From NCBI RefSeq assembly GCF_900188095.1, contig NZ_FZOT01000017.1, positions 62,001 through 126,000 of the forward strand: a DNA stretch of 64,000 bases, in the 5' to 3' direction. This DNA is from Noviherbaspirillum humi (lineage in GTDB: Bacteria; Pseudomonadota; Gammaproteobacteria; Burkholderiales; Burkholderiaceae_D). The notes beneath the pieces were generated by a model that was not told where the DNA came from, ran no database searches, and saw nothing but the letters and a program-made list of their open reading frames with translations. A program made the position numbers and the translations under genes. Each line of letters opens with the position of its first letter. Positions within the stretch are counted from its first letter, which is position 1. This document shows, one piece after another, positions 29,094-38,294 of this stretch.

Positions 29094-31520
29094 ATGCAAT
29101 TTTCCGAGAGCTGGCTCCGTACCATGGCCGATCCGAAGATGACTTCGGATGAGCTGTCTCATCTTCTCACCATGTCCGGACTGGAAGTGGAGGAAGTCGA
29201 GCCCGTAGCCCCGCCGTTCACCAATGTGGTGGTGGCGCGCATCGTCGAAATCGCCCGCCATCCTAACGCCGACCGCCTGAACGTGTGCCAGGTCGATGCC
29301 GGCACCGGCACGTTGTTCAACATCGTCTGCGGCGCGCCGAACGTGCGCGTCGGCATGAAGGCGCCGCTGGCCATGGCCGGCGCCAAGCTGCCGCCAGGCG
29401 AAGACGGCAAGCCGTTCGAGATCAAGGTGGGCAAGCTGCGCGGCGTGGAGTCGCAGGGCATGCTGTGTTCGGCGCGCGAGCTGAAGCTGTCGGAAGATCA
29501 CGGCGGTCTGCTGGACCTGCCGGACGACGCGCCGGTGGGGCAGAACTTCCGTGACTACTACCAGCTCAACGATCTCAAGTTCACCATCAAGCTCACGCCC
29601 AACCGTGCCGACTGCCTGTCGGTGCTCGGTGTGGCGCGCGAAGTGTCGGCTTTGACCGGCGTGCCGCTGCATGCGCCGGTATCCAAACCGGTGACGGTGA
29701 CGACGGACGAGAAGCTGCCGGTGAAGATTTCCGCGCCCGATCTGTGCGGCCGCTTTTCCGGCCGCGTGATCCGCGGCCTGAATGCCCGCGCCGCGACGCC
29801 GGAGTGGATGAAGCGCCGCCTGGAACGCAGCGGCCAGCGGTCGATCTCGGCGCTGGTCGACATTTCCAACTATGTGATGCTGGAACTCGGCCGTCCGACT
29901 CACGTGTTCGATCTCGACAAGATCCATGGCGGTCTGGAAGTGCGGTGGGGCCGGGGCGATGAAAGCCTGAAGCTCCTGAACGGCAATACCGTCAAGCTCG
30001 ACGACTGGGTCGGCGTGATCGCCGACGAGCGTGAAGTGGAGTCGCTGGCCGGCATCATGGGCGGCGATGCCACTGCCGTCTCGCTCGACACCACCAACAT
30101 TTATCTGGAAGCCGCTTTCTGGTGGCCGCAGGCGCTGCAGGGCCGTGCCCGCCGCTACAATTTTTCCACCGATGCCGCCCACCGCTTCGAGCGCGGCGTG
30201 GACTATGCCACCACGGTCGAGCACATCGAGCGCATCACCGCGCTGATCGTGGAGATTTGCGGCACACCGGAGACTAAGGTTGGTCCGGTGGACGACCAGA
30301 TCACCAATCTGCCGCAGCGCAAGCAGGTCACCATGCGCAGCGCCCGCGCCAACAAGATCATCGGCGTGCCGCTGCCGGATGAGCGCATTGCCGAGATCTT
30401 TACCCGCCTCGGCTTGCAGTTCACCCAGGACGCGGGCCTGTTCCATGTCACACCGCCGTCCTTCCGCTTCGACATCGAGATCGAGGAAGACCTGATCGAA
30501 GAGATCGCCCGGGTCTACGGCTTCGAGAACATCCCGGCGCTGGCGCCGGTGGCGCCGAACGTCATGCGCATCGCGCCGGAGAATACCCGCTCGCTGTTCA
30601 CCGTGCGGCATCAGCTGGCCGACCTGGACTACCAGGAAGTGGTCAACTTCAGTTTCGTCGACGAAGGCTGGGAAGCCGACTTCGCCGGCAATGCGAACGC
30701 GATCAAGGTGCTCAATCCGATTGCCAGCCAGATGAGCGTGATGCGTTCCACGCTGATCGCCAGCCTGGTCGCCAACGTGCGCTACAACCTGAACCGCAAG
30801 GTGGGCCGCGTGCGCCTGTTCGAAGTGGGTGGGGTGTTTCTGCGCGATGCTTCTTCCCAGGACGGTCCGCTGTCGGTGTCCGGCTACAGCCAGCCCAAGC
30901 GCGTGGCGGCGATCGCCTACGGCGGCGCCTTCGACGAGCAGTGGGGCCTGCCTTCGCGCAATGTCGATTATTTCGACATCAAGGCCGACCTCGAGGCATT
31001 GTTCGCACCCGCCAGCCTGAGTTTCGCCAAGGCTGACCATCCGGCCCTGCATCCGGGCCGAAGCGCCCAGGTCATCCTCGATGGCAAGGCGATCGGCTTC
31101 ATCGGCGAACTGCATCCTCGCTGGCAGCAGAAATACGAGCTGCCGCTGGCGCCAGTGGTGTTCGAAGTCGATGCGGACGCGTTGACGGCGCGCCGCGTAC
31201 CGGCCTACCAGGAGATTTCCAAGTTTCCAGCCGTGGTGCGGGATCTGGCAGTCGTGGTGAAACAATCGGTCGCTGCTCAGGAAGTGATGGATACTTTCCT
31301 GTCCGAGGGGAAATCCAATCCGTCTTGTGGTATCATGCAAGCCATTGTTTTATTTGATGAATATCGTGGCAAGGGCCTGGAAATAGACGAAAAAAGCCTT
31401 GCGTTCCGATTCACCTTGCAAGATACTCAAACTACTCTTCAGGACGATAAAGTCGATGCCGCCATGGCTGCCTTCGTCGCAGCAGTGGAAAGCAAGCTCG
31501 GCGCAAAACTGCGCGCTTGA
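29094..31520 (+). CDS. pheT: Phenylalanine--tRNA ligase beta subunit
   Basis: An 808-residue partner of PheS. The order is an OB-fold tRNA-binding domain (about 40-150), B3/B4 editing domain, B5 domain (around 400-475), a non-catalytic class II-like core, and the C-terminal ferredoxin-like anticodon-binding domain (about 710-805). It begins [11 protein letters not shown], the family-typical start. The 36 bp to ihfA suggest one operon, as in E. coli. Confidence 0.96.
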   Translation: MQFSESWLRTMADPKMTSDELSHLLTMSGLEVEEVEPVAPPFTNVVVARIVEIARHPNADRLNVCQVDAGTGTLFNIVCGAPNVRVGMKAPLAMAGAKLPPGEDGKPFEIKVGKLRGVESQGMLCSARELKLSEDHGGLLDLPDDAPVGQNFRDYYQLNDLKFTIKLTPNRADCLSVLGVAREVSALTGVPLHAPVSKPVTVTTDEKLPVKISAPDLCGRFSGRVIRGLNARAATPEWMKRRLERSGQRSISALVDISNYVMLELGRPTHVFDLDKIHGGLEVRWGRGDESLKLLNGNTVKLDDWVGVIADEREVESLAGIMGGDATAVSLDTTNIYLEAAFWWPQALQGRARRYNFSTDAAHRFERGVDYATTVEHIERITALIVEICGTPETKVGPVDDQITNLPQRKQVTMRSARANKIIGVPLPDERIAEIFTRLGLQFTQDAGLFHVTPPSFRFDIEIEEDLIEEIARVYGFENIPALAPVAPNVMRIAPENTRSLFTVRHQLADLDYQEVVNFSFVDEGWEADFAGNANAIKVLNPIASQMSVMRSTLIASLVANVRYNLNRKVGRVRLFEVGGVFLRDASSQDGPLSVSGYSQPKRVAAIAYGGAFDEQWGLPSRNVDYFDIKADLEALFAPASLSFAKADHPALHPGRSAQVILDGKAIGFIGELHPRWQQKYELPLAPVVFEVDADALTARRVPAYQEISKFPAVVRDLAVVVKQSVAAQEVMDTFLSEGKSNPSCGIMQAIVLFDEYRGKGLEIDEKSLAFRFTLQDTQTTLQDDKVDAAMAAFVAAVESKLGAKLRA

Positions 31521-31556
31521 CGAGCGCAGATCCAGGGCAGGGTAGAGAAAACCACT

Positions 31557-31985
31557 ATGAATGACGTGAACTCCGCCGAACTTCAATCCGTGCTGGCCGC
31601 CGACCTCAATCGTGCGGTCATGGAAGCTCAGGCCCGCTCGCAGGCAGCAAAAGGCCTGCCTACCTTGACCAAGGCGGAACTGGCCGAATTGCTGTTCGAG
31701 CAGGTCGGCTTGAACAAGCGCGAAGCCAAGGACATGGTCGAGACTTTTTTCGACGAGATCCGCGATGCGCTCGAGCGGGGCGAGTCGGTGAAGCTGTCGG
31801 GCTTCGGTAATTTCCAGCTGCGCGACAAGCCGCAACGGCCTGGCCGCAATCCCAAGACCGGGGAAGAGATTCCCATCACGGCGCGCCGTGTGGTGACCTT
31901 CCATGCCAGCCAGAAGCTCAAGGGCATGGTGGAAACCGCCGGCACCCAGCCCGTTTCCAATCGCCTCGGACTGATCCATGAATGA
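31557..31985 (+). CDS. ihfA: Integration host factor subunit alpha
   Basis: A 142-residue DNA-bending protein. Residues about 36-130 form the HU/IHF fold with the DNA-binding arm [20 protein letters not shown]. Compared with the roughly 100-residue E. coli subunit there is an N-terminal extension of about 35 residues and a C-terminal tail of about 14. Extensions of this kind occur in Oxalobacteraceae, though an internal ATG (31620) could be an alternative start. The stop lies 8 bp inside the following MerR gene. Confidence 0.92.
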   Translation: MNDVNSAELQSVLAADLNRAVMEAQARSQAAKGLPTLTKAELAELLFEQVGLNKREAKDMVETFFDEIRDALERGESVKLSGFGNFQLRDKPQRPGRNPKTGEEIPITARRVVTFHASQKLKGMVETAGTQPVSNRLGLIHE

Positions 31986-32370
31986 TCGCGCCGGCAAGGC
32001 GGAATTGGCGGTGCTGCCGCCGATTCCGGCCAAGCGCTATTTCACCATTGGTGAAGTAAGTGAGCTGTGCGGTGTGAAGCCGCACGTGCTGCGTTACTGG
32101 GAACAGGAATTCACTCAGCTCAAGCCGGTCAAGCGGCGCGGCAACCGCCGCTATTACCAGCATCATGAAGTACTGCTGATCCGTCGCATCCGCGAACTGC
32201 TCTATGAACAGGGATTCACCATCAGCGGCGCCCGCAACAAGCTCGACAGCCGCGCACCGGTGGTGGAAGAAGCCGTGCCGGAAGTGTCGGTGCAGCCGTC
32301 TGGCTCCGAAACGGATATGACTGCCCTGCGGAACGAATTGATGGAAATCCTGAACGTGCTCAGGCGCTGA
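31978..32370 (+). CDS. MerR family transcriptional regulator
   Basis: A 130-residue regulator. The N-terminal winged helix-turn-helix is typical of MerR proteins ([21 protein letters not shown], slightly past the first turn, then RRGNRRYY). The C-terminal third is short and polar, with no metal-binding cysteines, so it is not a metal sensor. The gene overlaps ihfA by 8 bp and is the conserved downstream neighbour of ihfA in betaproteobacteria. Ligand and targets are unknown. Confidence 0.9.
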   Translation: MNDRAGKAELAVLPPIPAKRYFTIGEVSELCGVKPHVLRYWEQEFTQLKPVKRRGNRRYYQHHEVLLIRRIRELLYEQGFTISGARNKLDSRAPVVEEAVPEVSVQPSGSETDMTALRNELMEILNVLRR

Positions 32371-32402
32371 CCTCCGCGCCGATTCAACGCTGACTCTGCC
32401 TG

Positions 32403-32428
32403 CGCCCGCATCCTGCGGGCGTTTTGCT
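32403..32428 (+). terminator. Rho-independent terminator after ihfA-merR
   Basis: CGCCCGCA at 32403-32410 pairs with TGCGGGCG at 32414-32421, followed by TTTTGCTTT. It ends the thrS-to-merR block. No tRNA gene is found between here and 32480. Confidence 0.85.
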
Positions 32429-32452
32429 TTGCGGGCCGGGTAGGGCGCGCTT

Positions 32453-32491
32453 CTCAGTGCCGCCGCTCAGTGCTGCCGCTCAGTGCCGGCG
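32453..32491. repeat. Three tandem 13-bp repeats at the end of the receiver-protein gene
   Basis: CTCAGTGCCGCCG, CTCAGTGCTGCCG and CTCAGTGCCGGCG follow each other without gaps. On the minus strand each unit contains CAC-TGA, so the stop codon of the gene ending at 32480 sits in the first repeat met by the ribosome, with two copies downstream. Confidence 0.85.
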
Positions 32492-33499
32492 ATCAAGCAA
32501 CGAAGTCAGACGGGCGATGTCGATCGGCTTGGCAAGGTGATGATCAAAGCCGGCTTGCTGCGCATCGATGCGATCCCGTTCCTGGGCATAGCCCGTCACC
32601 GCCAGCAGCAGGGCCGTCGCCAGATTGGCGTCCGCGCGCAGCCGGCGCGCCACTTCATAGCCATCCATGGCGGGCAATCCGATATCGAGGATGACCACAT
32701 CCGGACGCAGTCGGCTGGCTTCATCAAGTGCGTTCTGACCGTCATGCACGATGTGCACCTGGTGGCCGAAAGCGTTGAGCAGTTCCCCGAGCGATTCCGC
32801 AGCATCGACATTGTCGTCGGCGATGAGGATGTTGCAACCGGATGCCGAAGTTTCGCTGCTATCGGCCGTAGTCACATGCGTACCGTGAACATCGGTCTGG
32901 GAAGCGCTGCAGGGCAGGGTCAGCAGGAATTCCGGCGTGCCGCTCGAGCCGGCCCGCGCCTCCAGCGTGCCGCCTTGCAGGCCGATGAAGCTGCGGGCGC
33001 GGCTCAGCATCGATTCATCCACATGAGGCGGCAGGGGAAGTCGCATCGACTTGCCATGGATATCGGCGTCACCTGCCTGCAGCAATATATGCAGGCGGCC
33101 ATTGTCCTCATGAGCAGATAGCGACAGCGGCACGTTTTCCGAAGCCGACGCGGCGATTGCCTGCAGCAGCTCGGCCAGCATATCGCGCATGCCTTCCGGA
33201 TCAACGAAGAGCATCAGCGCTTGTTGCGGAATCGATGCCACGACGACGCGGCCATGCTCACCGGTGCGCAAGCGCGTGATATCCACGACTTGTTCTGTCA
33301 GCTTGGAAAGGCTGACGGATTCCATGTTGACCCTGAGCGTGTCAGACGGACTGGACGATGCAGCGCGCTGGTTTTCCATGGATTCGACGTCGAATGTACA
33401 GATCGTGCCTGCAGTCAATCCCGATGTCATCAAGACATGCCCTGATGACATTCGAGCCGGAACGAATTTCAAGCTGAAGATTAGACACTCCCGCACCAC
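32480..33499 (-). CDS. Degenerate HATPase plus receiver domain protein
   Basis: Up to 339 residues; start uncertain (in-frame ATGs at 33451, 33430 and 33379, none with a clear ribosome-binding site). The C-terminal 120 residues are an intact receiver: acidic pair in ILIADDN, phospho-acceptor Asp in VILDIGLPAMDGYEVA, Thr in AVTGYA, Lys in LAKPID. The preceding region looks like a histidine-kinase ATPase lobe at its end (IGLQGGTLEARAG, then FLLTLP), but the N box and DxGxG ATP motifs are not recognisable and there is no HisKA phospho-acceptor helix. It may be a response regulator with a vestigial kinase lobe or a protein-interaction module. It is convergent with merR. Confidence 0.75.
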   Translation of the reverse strand: MVRECLIFSLKFVPARMSSGHVLMTSGLTAGTICTFDVESMENQRAASSSPSDTLRVNMESVSLSKLTEQVVDITRLRTGEHGRVVVASIPQQALMLFVDPEGMRDMLAELLQAIAASASENVPLSLSAHEDNGRLHILLQAGDADIHGKSMRLPLPPHVDESMLSRARSFIGLQGGTLEARAGSSGTPEFLLTLPCSASQTDVHGTHVTTADSSETSASGCNILIADDNVDAAESLGELLNAFGHQVHIVHDGQNALDEASRLRPDVVILDIGLPAMDGYEVARRLRADANLATALLLAVTGYAQERDRIDAQQAGFDHHLAKPIDIARLTSLLDRRH

Positions 33500-33573
33500 T
33501 ACCTTTGGGCTAGATCAGGATTCGGGCAAATTGCCCACATCCCGACCAGCCTGACGGCATTTGGTGCCAGGCA

Positions 33574-34980
33574 TCAGCTGACGATGCGGTAGCAGGGGTG
33601 ATATTGCGTGCCGGGCAGCTTCATGCGGTGCTGCGCCACAAAGGAAGCGAGCAGCCCATCCATCGGATTCATAATGTCCTTGTCGCCATGGATTTCGAAG
33701 CAGCCGTGCTGCTCGATGGCGCGTATGCCTTGCTCCTTCACATTGCCGGCGACGATGCCCGAGAAGGCACGCCGCAGATTGGCGGCCAGCTTGTGGTTGG
33801 GCTGGTTCTTGTGCAGGTGCAGATTGCGCATGTTGTCATGCGTCGGTACGAAAGGCATCTGGAACTCATGGTCGATGCGCAGCAGCCAGTTGAAGTAATA
33901 AGCATCGCTCTTTTCCTTGCGGAATTCGCGTACCTGCTTGATGCCTGCCTGCATCTCGCGCGCCACCTGCACGGGGTCATCGACGATGATCTTGTAACGC
34001 TGCTGGGCTTCCTCGCCAAGCGTGGCGCCGATGAAATGATCGATCTGCTTGAAGTACTCGGCAGACCCGGCCGGGCCGGTGAAGATCAGCGGGAACGGTA
34101 CGCCGGCATTCTGCGGATGCAGCAGGATGCCGAGGATGTAAAGGATTTCCTCCGCGGTGCCGGCGCCGCCCGGGAAGACGACGATGCCATGACCAAGGCG
34201 CACGAAGGCTTCCAGCCGCTTTTCGATATCCGGCAGGATCACCAGGCTGTTGACGATGGGATTTGGCGATTCGGCGGCGATGATGCCGGGTTCCGACAGG
34301 CCGATGTAGCGGCCGGTGGTAACGCGCTGCTTGGAGTGCGAGATGGCTGCGCCTTTCATCGGGCCCTTCATCGCGCCCGGTCCGCAGCCGGTGCAGATGT
34401 CCAGGCTGCGCAAGCCGAGTTCGTAGCCGACATCCTTCGAATAGTCGTACTCGTCGCGCGAGATCGAATGCCCGCCCCAGCACACTACCAGGTTGGGATT
34501 GGTCATGGGATGCAGCACGTCGGCGTTGCGCAGCATATGGAACACGAAGTCGGTCACGCCTTCCGTGGTGGTCAGGTTGAACTTCGAGCTGCCGCTGATC
34601 TCGTCGCTCATGTAGATGACATCGCGCAGCACGGCGAACAGATGCTCGTGGATGCCCTTGATCATTTTGCCGTCGACGAAGGCACGGGCCGGCGCGCCTT
34701 TCACGTCCAGCTTGATGCCACGTTCGCGCTGGATGATGCTGATGTCGAAGGAGCGGTAGCGCTCCAGCAGTTCCTTGCCGTCGTCGATGACGTTGCCGCA
34801 GTTCAGCACTGCGAGCGAGCAGTTCCGGAACACGTTGTAGAGACCGCCCTGGCTGGTATCGAGCAGCTTGGCGACTTCGGACTTGGCGAGGATTTCAAGC
34901 TGGCCTTCAGGGGAAATCTGGGCGTCTACGACATCATGCTGCATGGGAAGAAAATCTTCTTTGAGTGCGGGTTGAATCAT
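33574..34980 (-). CDS. ppnN: Pyrimidine/purine nucleotide 5'-monophosphate nucleosidase (LOG family)
   Basis: A 468-residue protein that cleaves nucleotide 5'-monophosphates to base and ribose-5-phosphate; the E. coli enzyme (YgdH) is ppGpp-controlled. The LOG-family Rossmann core contains VVCWGGHSISRDEYDY, TGCGPGAMKGPMKGA and the PGGAGTAEEIL motif. N- and C-terminal flanking domains, as in YgdH, set it apart from short LOG cytokinin-type proteins. A second in-frame ATG at 34944 is possible. The 593 bp of the next intergenic/SOS region lie upstream. Confidence 0.93.
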   Translation of the reverse strand: MIQPALKEDFLPMQHDVVDAQISPEGQLEILAKSEVAKLLDTSQGGLYNVFRNCSLAVLNCGNVIDDGKELLERYRSFDISIIQRERGIKLDVKGAPARAFVDGKMIKGIHEHLFAVLRDVIYMSDEISGSSKFNLTTTEGVTDFVFHMLRNADVLHPMTNPNLVVCWGGHSISRDEYDYSKDVGYELGLRSLDICTGCGPGAMKGPMKGAAISHSKQRVTTGRYIGLSEPGIIAAESPNPIVNSLVILPDIEKRLEAFVRLGHGIVVFPGGAGTAEEILYILGILLHPQNAGVPFPLIFTGPAGSAEYFKQIDHFIGATLGEEAQQRYKIIVDDPVQVAREMQAGIKQVREFRKEKSDAYYFNWLLRIDHEFQMPFVPTHDNMRNLHLHKNQPNHKLAANLRRAFSGIVAGNVKEQGIRAIEQHGCFEIHGDKDIMNPMDGLLASFVAQHRMKLPGTQYHPCYRIVS

Positions 34981-35340
34981 GCGTACACCATGCCTTCCAT
35001 AGAATTGATTGTGGCCACTCTATTATGCACCCCGGGCGGCGCTGGCGAGTCCCTCGGGCCGTCATATCGGCGTCACATCCTGAGATGAAGCAAGAAAGGC
35101 TGCTGGTGAACTTGCCTGTTGCGTACAGGGCAGATGTCAGCGCATGAGCGGCAAACAATCTTGTTGAAAGCACTAGTCACATTGCGTAAAATCGTGGTAC
35201 TGTGTTTTTGTACAGTAATGAATTGGGCACGCCAAATGCCTCATTAATCCAGTGCCGAAACGGATTTGCCGGCCCAAGGTTTGATCAAGTGCCTCATGAA
35301 TTCACTGACCCGTTCACTGCTTTCCTGCGAGGAGGTAGCC
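34981..35340. promoter_or_regulatory. Intergenic region between ppnN and the SOS-linked gene
   Basis: 360 bp with no convincing gene. It must hold the promoter of ppnN (minus) on its left and that of the 35341 gene on its right. The only clear element is the SOS box at 35200-35215. A strong GGAGG precedes the 35341 start. Confidence 0.6.
35200..35215. promoter_or_regulatory. LexA SOS box upstream of the 35341 gene
   Basis: CTGTGTTTTTGTACAG matches the E. coli-type consensus CTGT-N8-ACAG exactly in both half sites. It lies 126 bp before the ATG at 35341, with no other gene in between on the plus strand. Confidence 0.75.
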
Positions 35341-35787
35341 ATGTTGAAGACAGGTACGCTGGTAGGAGCCGGCCGCTGGCCGAACCGCAAGGCGCATCCC
35401 GATGAATGGGAAAGGCCGGTGTCTGGACAGGTGCTGGAATTCTGCGACGTGCGGGCATGGGCCAATACCATTCACTTCCCGGTGGATGATCCCCATCCGG
35501 GAGATGTCATGGGCATGGCCTTGAAGCTGAAGGAGCAGGGCCTGCTGGAGGGACTGACGCCGGTGTGCTGGGACTTCGGCAGCCACAAGCAGGTGCTGTG
35601 GGAAAAGACCGCCAATTTGAGGCCATACGCTGAAGATATTCAGCTATGGCAGGCTTGCAAGGCGTTGCGCATGGACGAGATCGCCCACCCGAGGCGTCGC
35701 AAGCCACGCGAGCTTGGCGAATTTCTGCCACGCGAAATGCAGCATCTTGGCATGCAGAAGCTGCTGCCATTGCGGCCCATGCTCTGA
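35341..35787 (+). CDS. Hypothetical protein, probably SOS-regulated
   Basis: A 148-residue soluble protein that I do not recognise. It has no signal peptide or membrane segment. Its N-terminal half is rich in Trp, Asp and Pro (RKAHPDEWERP, then FPVDDPHPGD); the C-terminal half is basic with an RRRKPRELGEF segment. ATG 35341 is chosen because GGAGG lies seven bases upstream; the frame is open further up, without support. A perfect SOS box lies upstream, and the mutagenic cassette imuA-imuB-dnaE2 with its own SOS box lies 250 bp downstream, suggesting a role in DNA-damage response. Confidence 0.7.
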   Translation: MLKTGTLVGAGRWPNRKAHPDEWERPVSGQVLEFCDVRAWANTIHFPVDDPHPGDVMGMALKLKEQGLLEGLTPVCWDFGSHKQVLWEKTANLRPYAEDIQLWQACKALRMDEIAHPRRRKPRELGEFLPREMQHLGMQKLLPLRPML

Positions 35788-35806
35788 GGCCAGGCTGCTC
35801 GGTTTT

Positions 35807-35842
35807 GCACAGCGCTCAGCAGTGTCTAGGGCGCTGTGCCGT
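35807..35842 (+). terminator. Probable terminator after the SOS-linked hypothetical gene
   Basis: GCACAGCGC at 35807-35815 pairs exactly with GCGCTGTGC at 35831-35839 across a 15-base loop; only a short T-containing tail follows. This would separate the 35341 gene from imuA and make the two SOS boxes independent. Confidence 0.45.
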
Positions 35843-35985
35843 CGTTTCCCTGCAATTCTTCCGGGCTGTGGCCTCGATTGCCACGCCGCTGTCTCGGCAA
35901 ACAGCATGGTTGAGCTTTCAATCGCTTGTCGGCTCTCAAGGCAAAACAAAATCGCAATTTCTCTGATGTAATTTGCCAATTTATA

Positions 35986-36001
35986 CTGTATATTTGTACA
36001 G
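35986..36001. promoter_or_regulatory. LexA SOS box of the imuAB-dnaE2 operon
   Basis: CTGTATATTTGTACAG matches CTGT-N8-ACAG exactly and lies within a longer AT-rich palindromic stretch. It is 36 bp upstream of the imuA start, the usual place for LexA repression of this mutasome operon. Confidence 0.9.
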
Positions 36002-36037
36002 TATATCGATTGCTCATCACTAGATTGCGAGGATCTC

Positions 36038-36832
36038 ATGCCAGCCAGCCAGCTTTACACCTCCCCGTCCCCTTCCCAGGCTAATCAAGCTTTCTTGTCC
36101 CAAATGCCACATGCTTTGTGGCGCGGCGATGCTATCGGCAGCCATGTGTCGCCCAGCGTCTCCAGCGGCCATCCCAAGCTGGATAGAGAATTGCCGGGAC
36201 ATGGCTGGCCCTCTTCGGTTCTGACCGAATTGCTATGGAATCAGAATGGCAGCGGCGAATTCCGCTTGCTGGCGCCGGTGCTGAAGCAGCTTTCCCGCGC
36301 AGGCAAAACCATCATCCTGCTGGCACCGCCGCATCTGGTTTTCGCGCCGGCACTGGAGCAGCTCGGCATCGACATCGAGCAGGTTTTGCTGGTGCAATCG
36401 GAAAAGCCGGCGGATCGCCTATGGGCGGTGGAGCAGGTGCTCAAGAGCGCCAGCTTCGGCGCCTTGCTGTGCTGGCTGCCCCAGGCCCGGCCGGACCACC
36501 TGCGCCGCCTGCAACTGGCGGCTGCCGGCAGCGAGGGCCTGACCTTCGTCTTCCGCCCGGCGACGGCGCAGCAGGAATCCTCTCCAGCGCCGCTGCGTCT
36601 GCTATGCCAGGCTGGTCCGGAAGGACAAATTTCGGTGGAAGTCATCAAGCGACGAGGACCAGTGGCCAGTGCCCCGATCATCATCAGGCCGGAACTGCCG
36701 GCCATCATCGAGCGCAATATCGGCAAACTGCGTTTCTCCTCGTCCAATCCCTCCTTCGACTTCCCCCATGCTATGGATAGCCGTCTGCCTCTCCCAACTG
36801 CCGCTGGATCTCGCCTATCGTCGCTGGCCTGA
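36038..36832 (+). CDS. imuA: Translesion synthesis-associated protein ImuA
   Basis: A 264-residue protein of the RecA/SulA-like ImuA family, accessory factor of the ImuA-ImuB-DnaE2 mutasome that copies across DNA lesions. Family-typical features are HPKLDRELPGHGWP followed by LTELLW, a RecA-like core with IILLAPP, and FGALLCWLPQ. GAGG at 36029-36032 serves the ATG. The 3' end overlaps imuB by 65 bp in another frame. Expression is expected to be DNA-damage-induced through the SOS box. Confidence 0.9.
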   Translation: MPASQLYTSPSPSQANQAFLSQMPHALWRGDAIGSHVSPSVSSGHPKLDRELPGHGWPSSVLTELLWNQNGSGEFRLLAPVLKQLSRAGKTIILLAPPHLVFAPALEQLGIDIEQVLLVQSEKPADRLWAVEQVLKSASFGALLCWLPQARPDHLRRLQLAAAGSEGLTFVFRPATAQQESSPAPLRLLCQAGPEGQISVEVIKRRGPVASAPIIIRPELPAIIERNIGKLRFSSSNPSFDFPHAMDSRLPLPTAAGSRLSSLA

Positions 36833-38282
36833 AGCGCTGCGTGACAGCCTGATGCGGACCATGCCGCTCGCCGTGACCGAGTCGCGCCGCGTCGGCTGGG
36901 TCAATGACTGCGCCCGGGAGGCCGGCGTGCTGCCCGGCATGCACGAGAGCAGCGCCGCCGCCCGGGCTGCCGACATCGTGCTCATCGCCCGCGATGCCGG
37001 GCGCGAGGCAGGAGCGCTGACGGAAGTGGCCCTGTGGGCGTTGCACTTCACGCCGCAGGTCAGTCTAATGAGGCGCCAGCATGAAGGCTTGCTGCTGGAA
37101 GTGTCGGCCAGTCTGCGCCTGTTCAACGGGCGCGATGCGTTGATCGGCCAGTTGCGCCAGGGGGTGGAAGAGCTTGGCATGCAGCCATGCATCGCCAGCG
37201 CGCCGACCGCCAGCGCGGCTTGGCTGTTTGCCTGCCATCGCGACGATCTGCATGGCGGGCCGGACTCCTTTGCCGACCTGCTCGACGCCTTGCCGGTGCT
37301 GCTGCTGCCTTCGGTCCAGCCGCATGCCGCCAAGCTGGCCGCCATTGGCTGCGACACGCTCGGGCAATTGCGCCGCCTGCCGCGCGCCGGTCTGGTGCGG
37401 CGCTTCGGCAAGGAAGTGCTGCGGGAGCTCGATCGCGCCTTCGGTCTGGAGCCGGAAGCGCTGGCCTGGTTCGAGGCGCCGGCCAGCTTCCATGCGCGCA
37501 TCGAACTGCCGGCCCGGGTCGATAGCGTGGAAGCCTTGCTGTTCGCCGCACGCAGGCTGCTGATGCAGATGACCGGCTGGCTGGTGGCGCGGCATGCGGC
37601 GGTCAGCGCGTTTGCCTTGATGCTGCACCACGACTCGCTGCGTTCTGGCGAAGCGTGCATCACCGAGCTGCCGATACGCCTGGCCAGCCCAAGCCGCGAC
37701 CTGGCTCACCTCAGCCTGCTGCTGCAGGAGCACATGGCCAGGGTCACGCTCGATGCCTCGGTCATCGAGTTGTCCCTGAAGGCGGAGGACATCAGCGAAC
37801 TGGCAGCTCCCAACACCGAACTGTTTCCGGCGCCGGCGAGCCAGGCAGAAACCACCGGCCGGCTCATCGAACGCCTCGCCAGCCGTCTCGGCGAGGAAGC
37901 CATCACTCGCTTGAAGGTGGTGGGCGACCACCGTCCGGAACGCTGCTCCATGGCGGTATCCGCCCATGCGGCCTTGCATGCTCGGATGCGTCAGTCCAAT
38001 CGTGCCGGCTTCAATTTCCCGCCGCGCCCGGCCTGGCTGCTGCGGGAACCGGTTGCCTTGCTGGTCAAGCGCGACAAGCCGTTCTATCAGAGCTTTTTGA
38101 CCCTGCTGGCAGGCCCGGAGCGCATCGAGGCCGGATGGTGGGACGATGCGCTCATCACCCGCGACTACTACATTGCCTGCAACGACGCCCACCTGCTGCT
38201 ATGGGTATATCGCGAGCGCCATGGCGCGCAAGGGGAGAAAGAGGCTGAACCCGGCTGGTTCCTGCACGGCTTCTTCGCCTGA
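36768..38282 (+). CDS. imuB: ImuB, inactive Y-family polymerase-like protein
   Basis: A 504-residue Y-family (DinB-like) protein that in studied bacteria bridges DnaE2 and the beta clamp. It starts MLWIAVCLSQLPL; the segment that carries the first catalytic Asp in active Y-family enzymes has no acidic residue, as expected for ImuB. The frame is open further upstream to 36669, but the product from ATG 36768 has the family N terminus. It overlaps imuA by 65 bp, indicating coupled translation. The C-terminal part (after about 400) is the ImuB-specific tail. Confidence 0.9.
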   Translation: MLWIAVCLSQLPLDLAYRRWPEALRDSLMRTMPLAVTESRRVGWVNDCAREAGVLPGMHESSAAARAADIVLIARDAGREAGALTEVALWALHFTPQVSLMRRQHEGLLLEVSASLRLFNGRDALIGQLRQGVEELGMQPCIASAPTASAAWLFACHRDDLHGGPDSFADLLDALPVLLLPSVQPHAAKLAAIGCDTLGQLRRLPRAGLVRRFGKEVLRELDRAFGLEPEALAWFEAPASFHARIELPARVDSVEALLFAARRLLMQMTGWLVARHAAVSAFALMLHHDSLRSGEACITELPIRLASPSRDLAHLSLLLQEHMARVTLDASVIELSLKAEDISELAAPNTELFPAPASQAETTGRLIERLASRLGEEAITRLKVVGDHRPERCSMAVSAHAALHARMRQSNRAGFNFPPRPAWLLREPVALLVKRDKPFYQSFLTLLAGPERIEAGWWDDALITRDYYIACNDAHLLLWVYRERHGAQGEKEAEPGWFLHGFFA

Positions 38283-38294
38283 GCGGAGCACGCC

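Noticed and set aside
28983-31340. Minus-strand open frame of 785 codons opposite pheT
   Set aside because: It is the antisense shadow of a real high-GC gene; its composition is His/Asp/Arg-rich low complexity and it has no domain or ribosome-binding site.
32371-32479. Looked for a tRNA-Pro gene after ihfA-merR, as seen in some relatives
   Set aside because: No cloverleaf can be drawn here; only a terminator and the 13-bp repeats are present.
35202-35405. 67-codon frame starting inside the SOS box
   Set aside because: Its start lies within the operator and it runs in another frame through the better supported 35341 gene.
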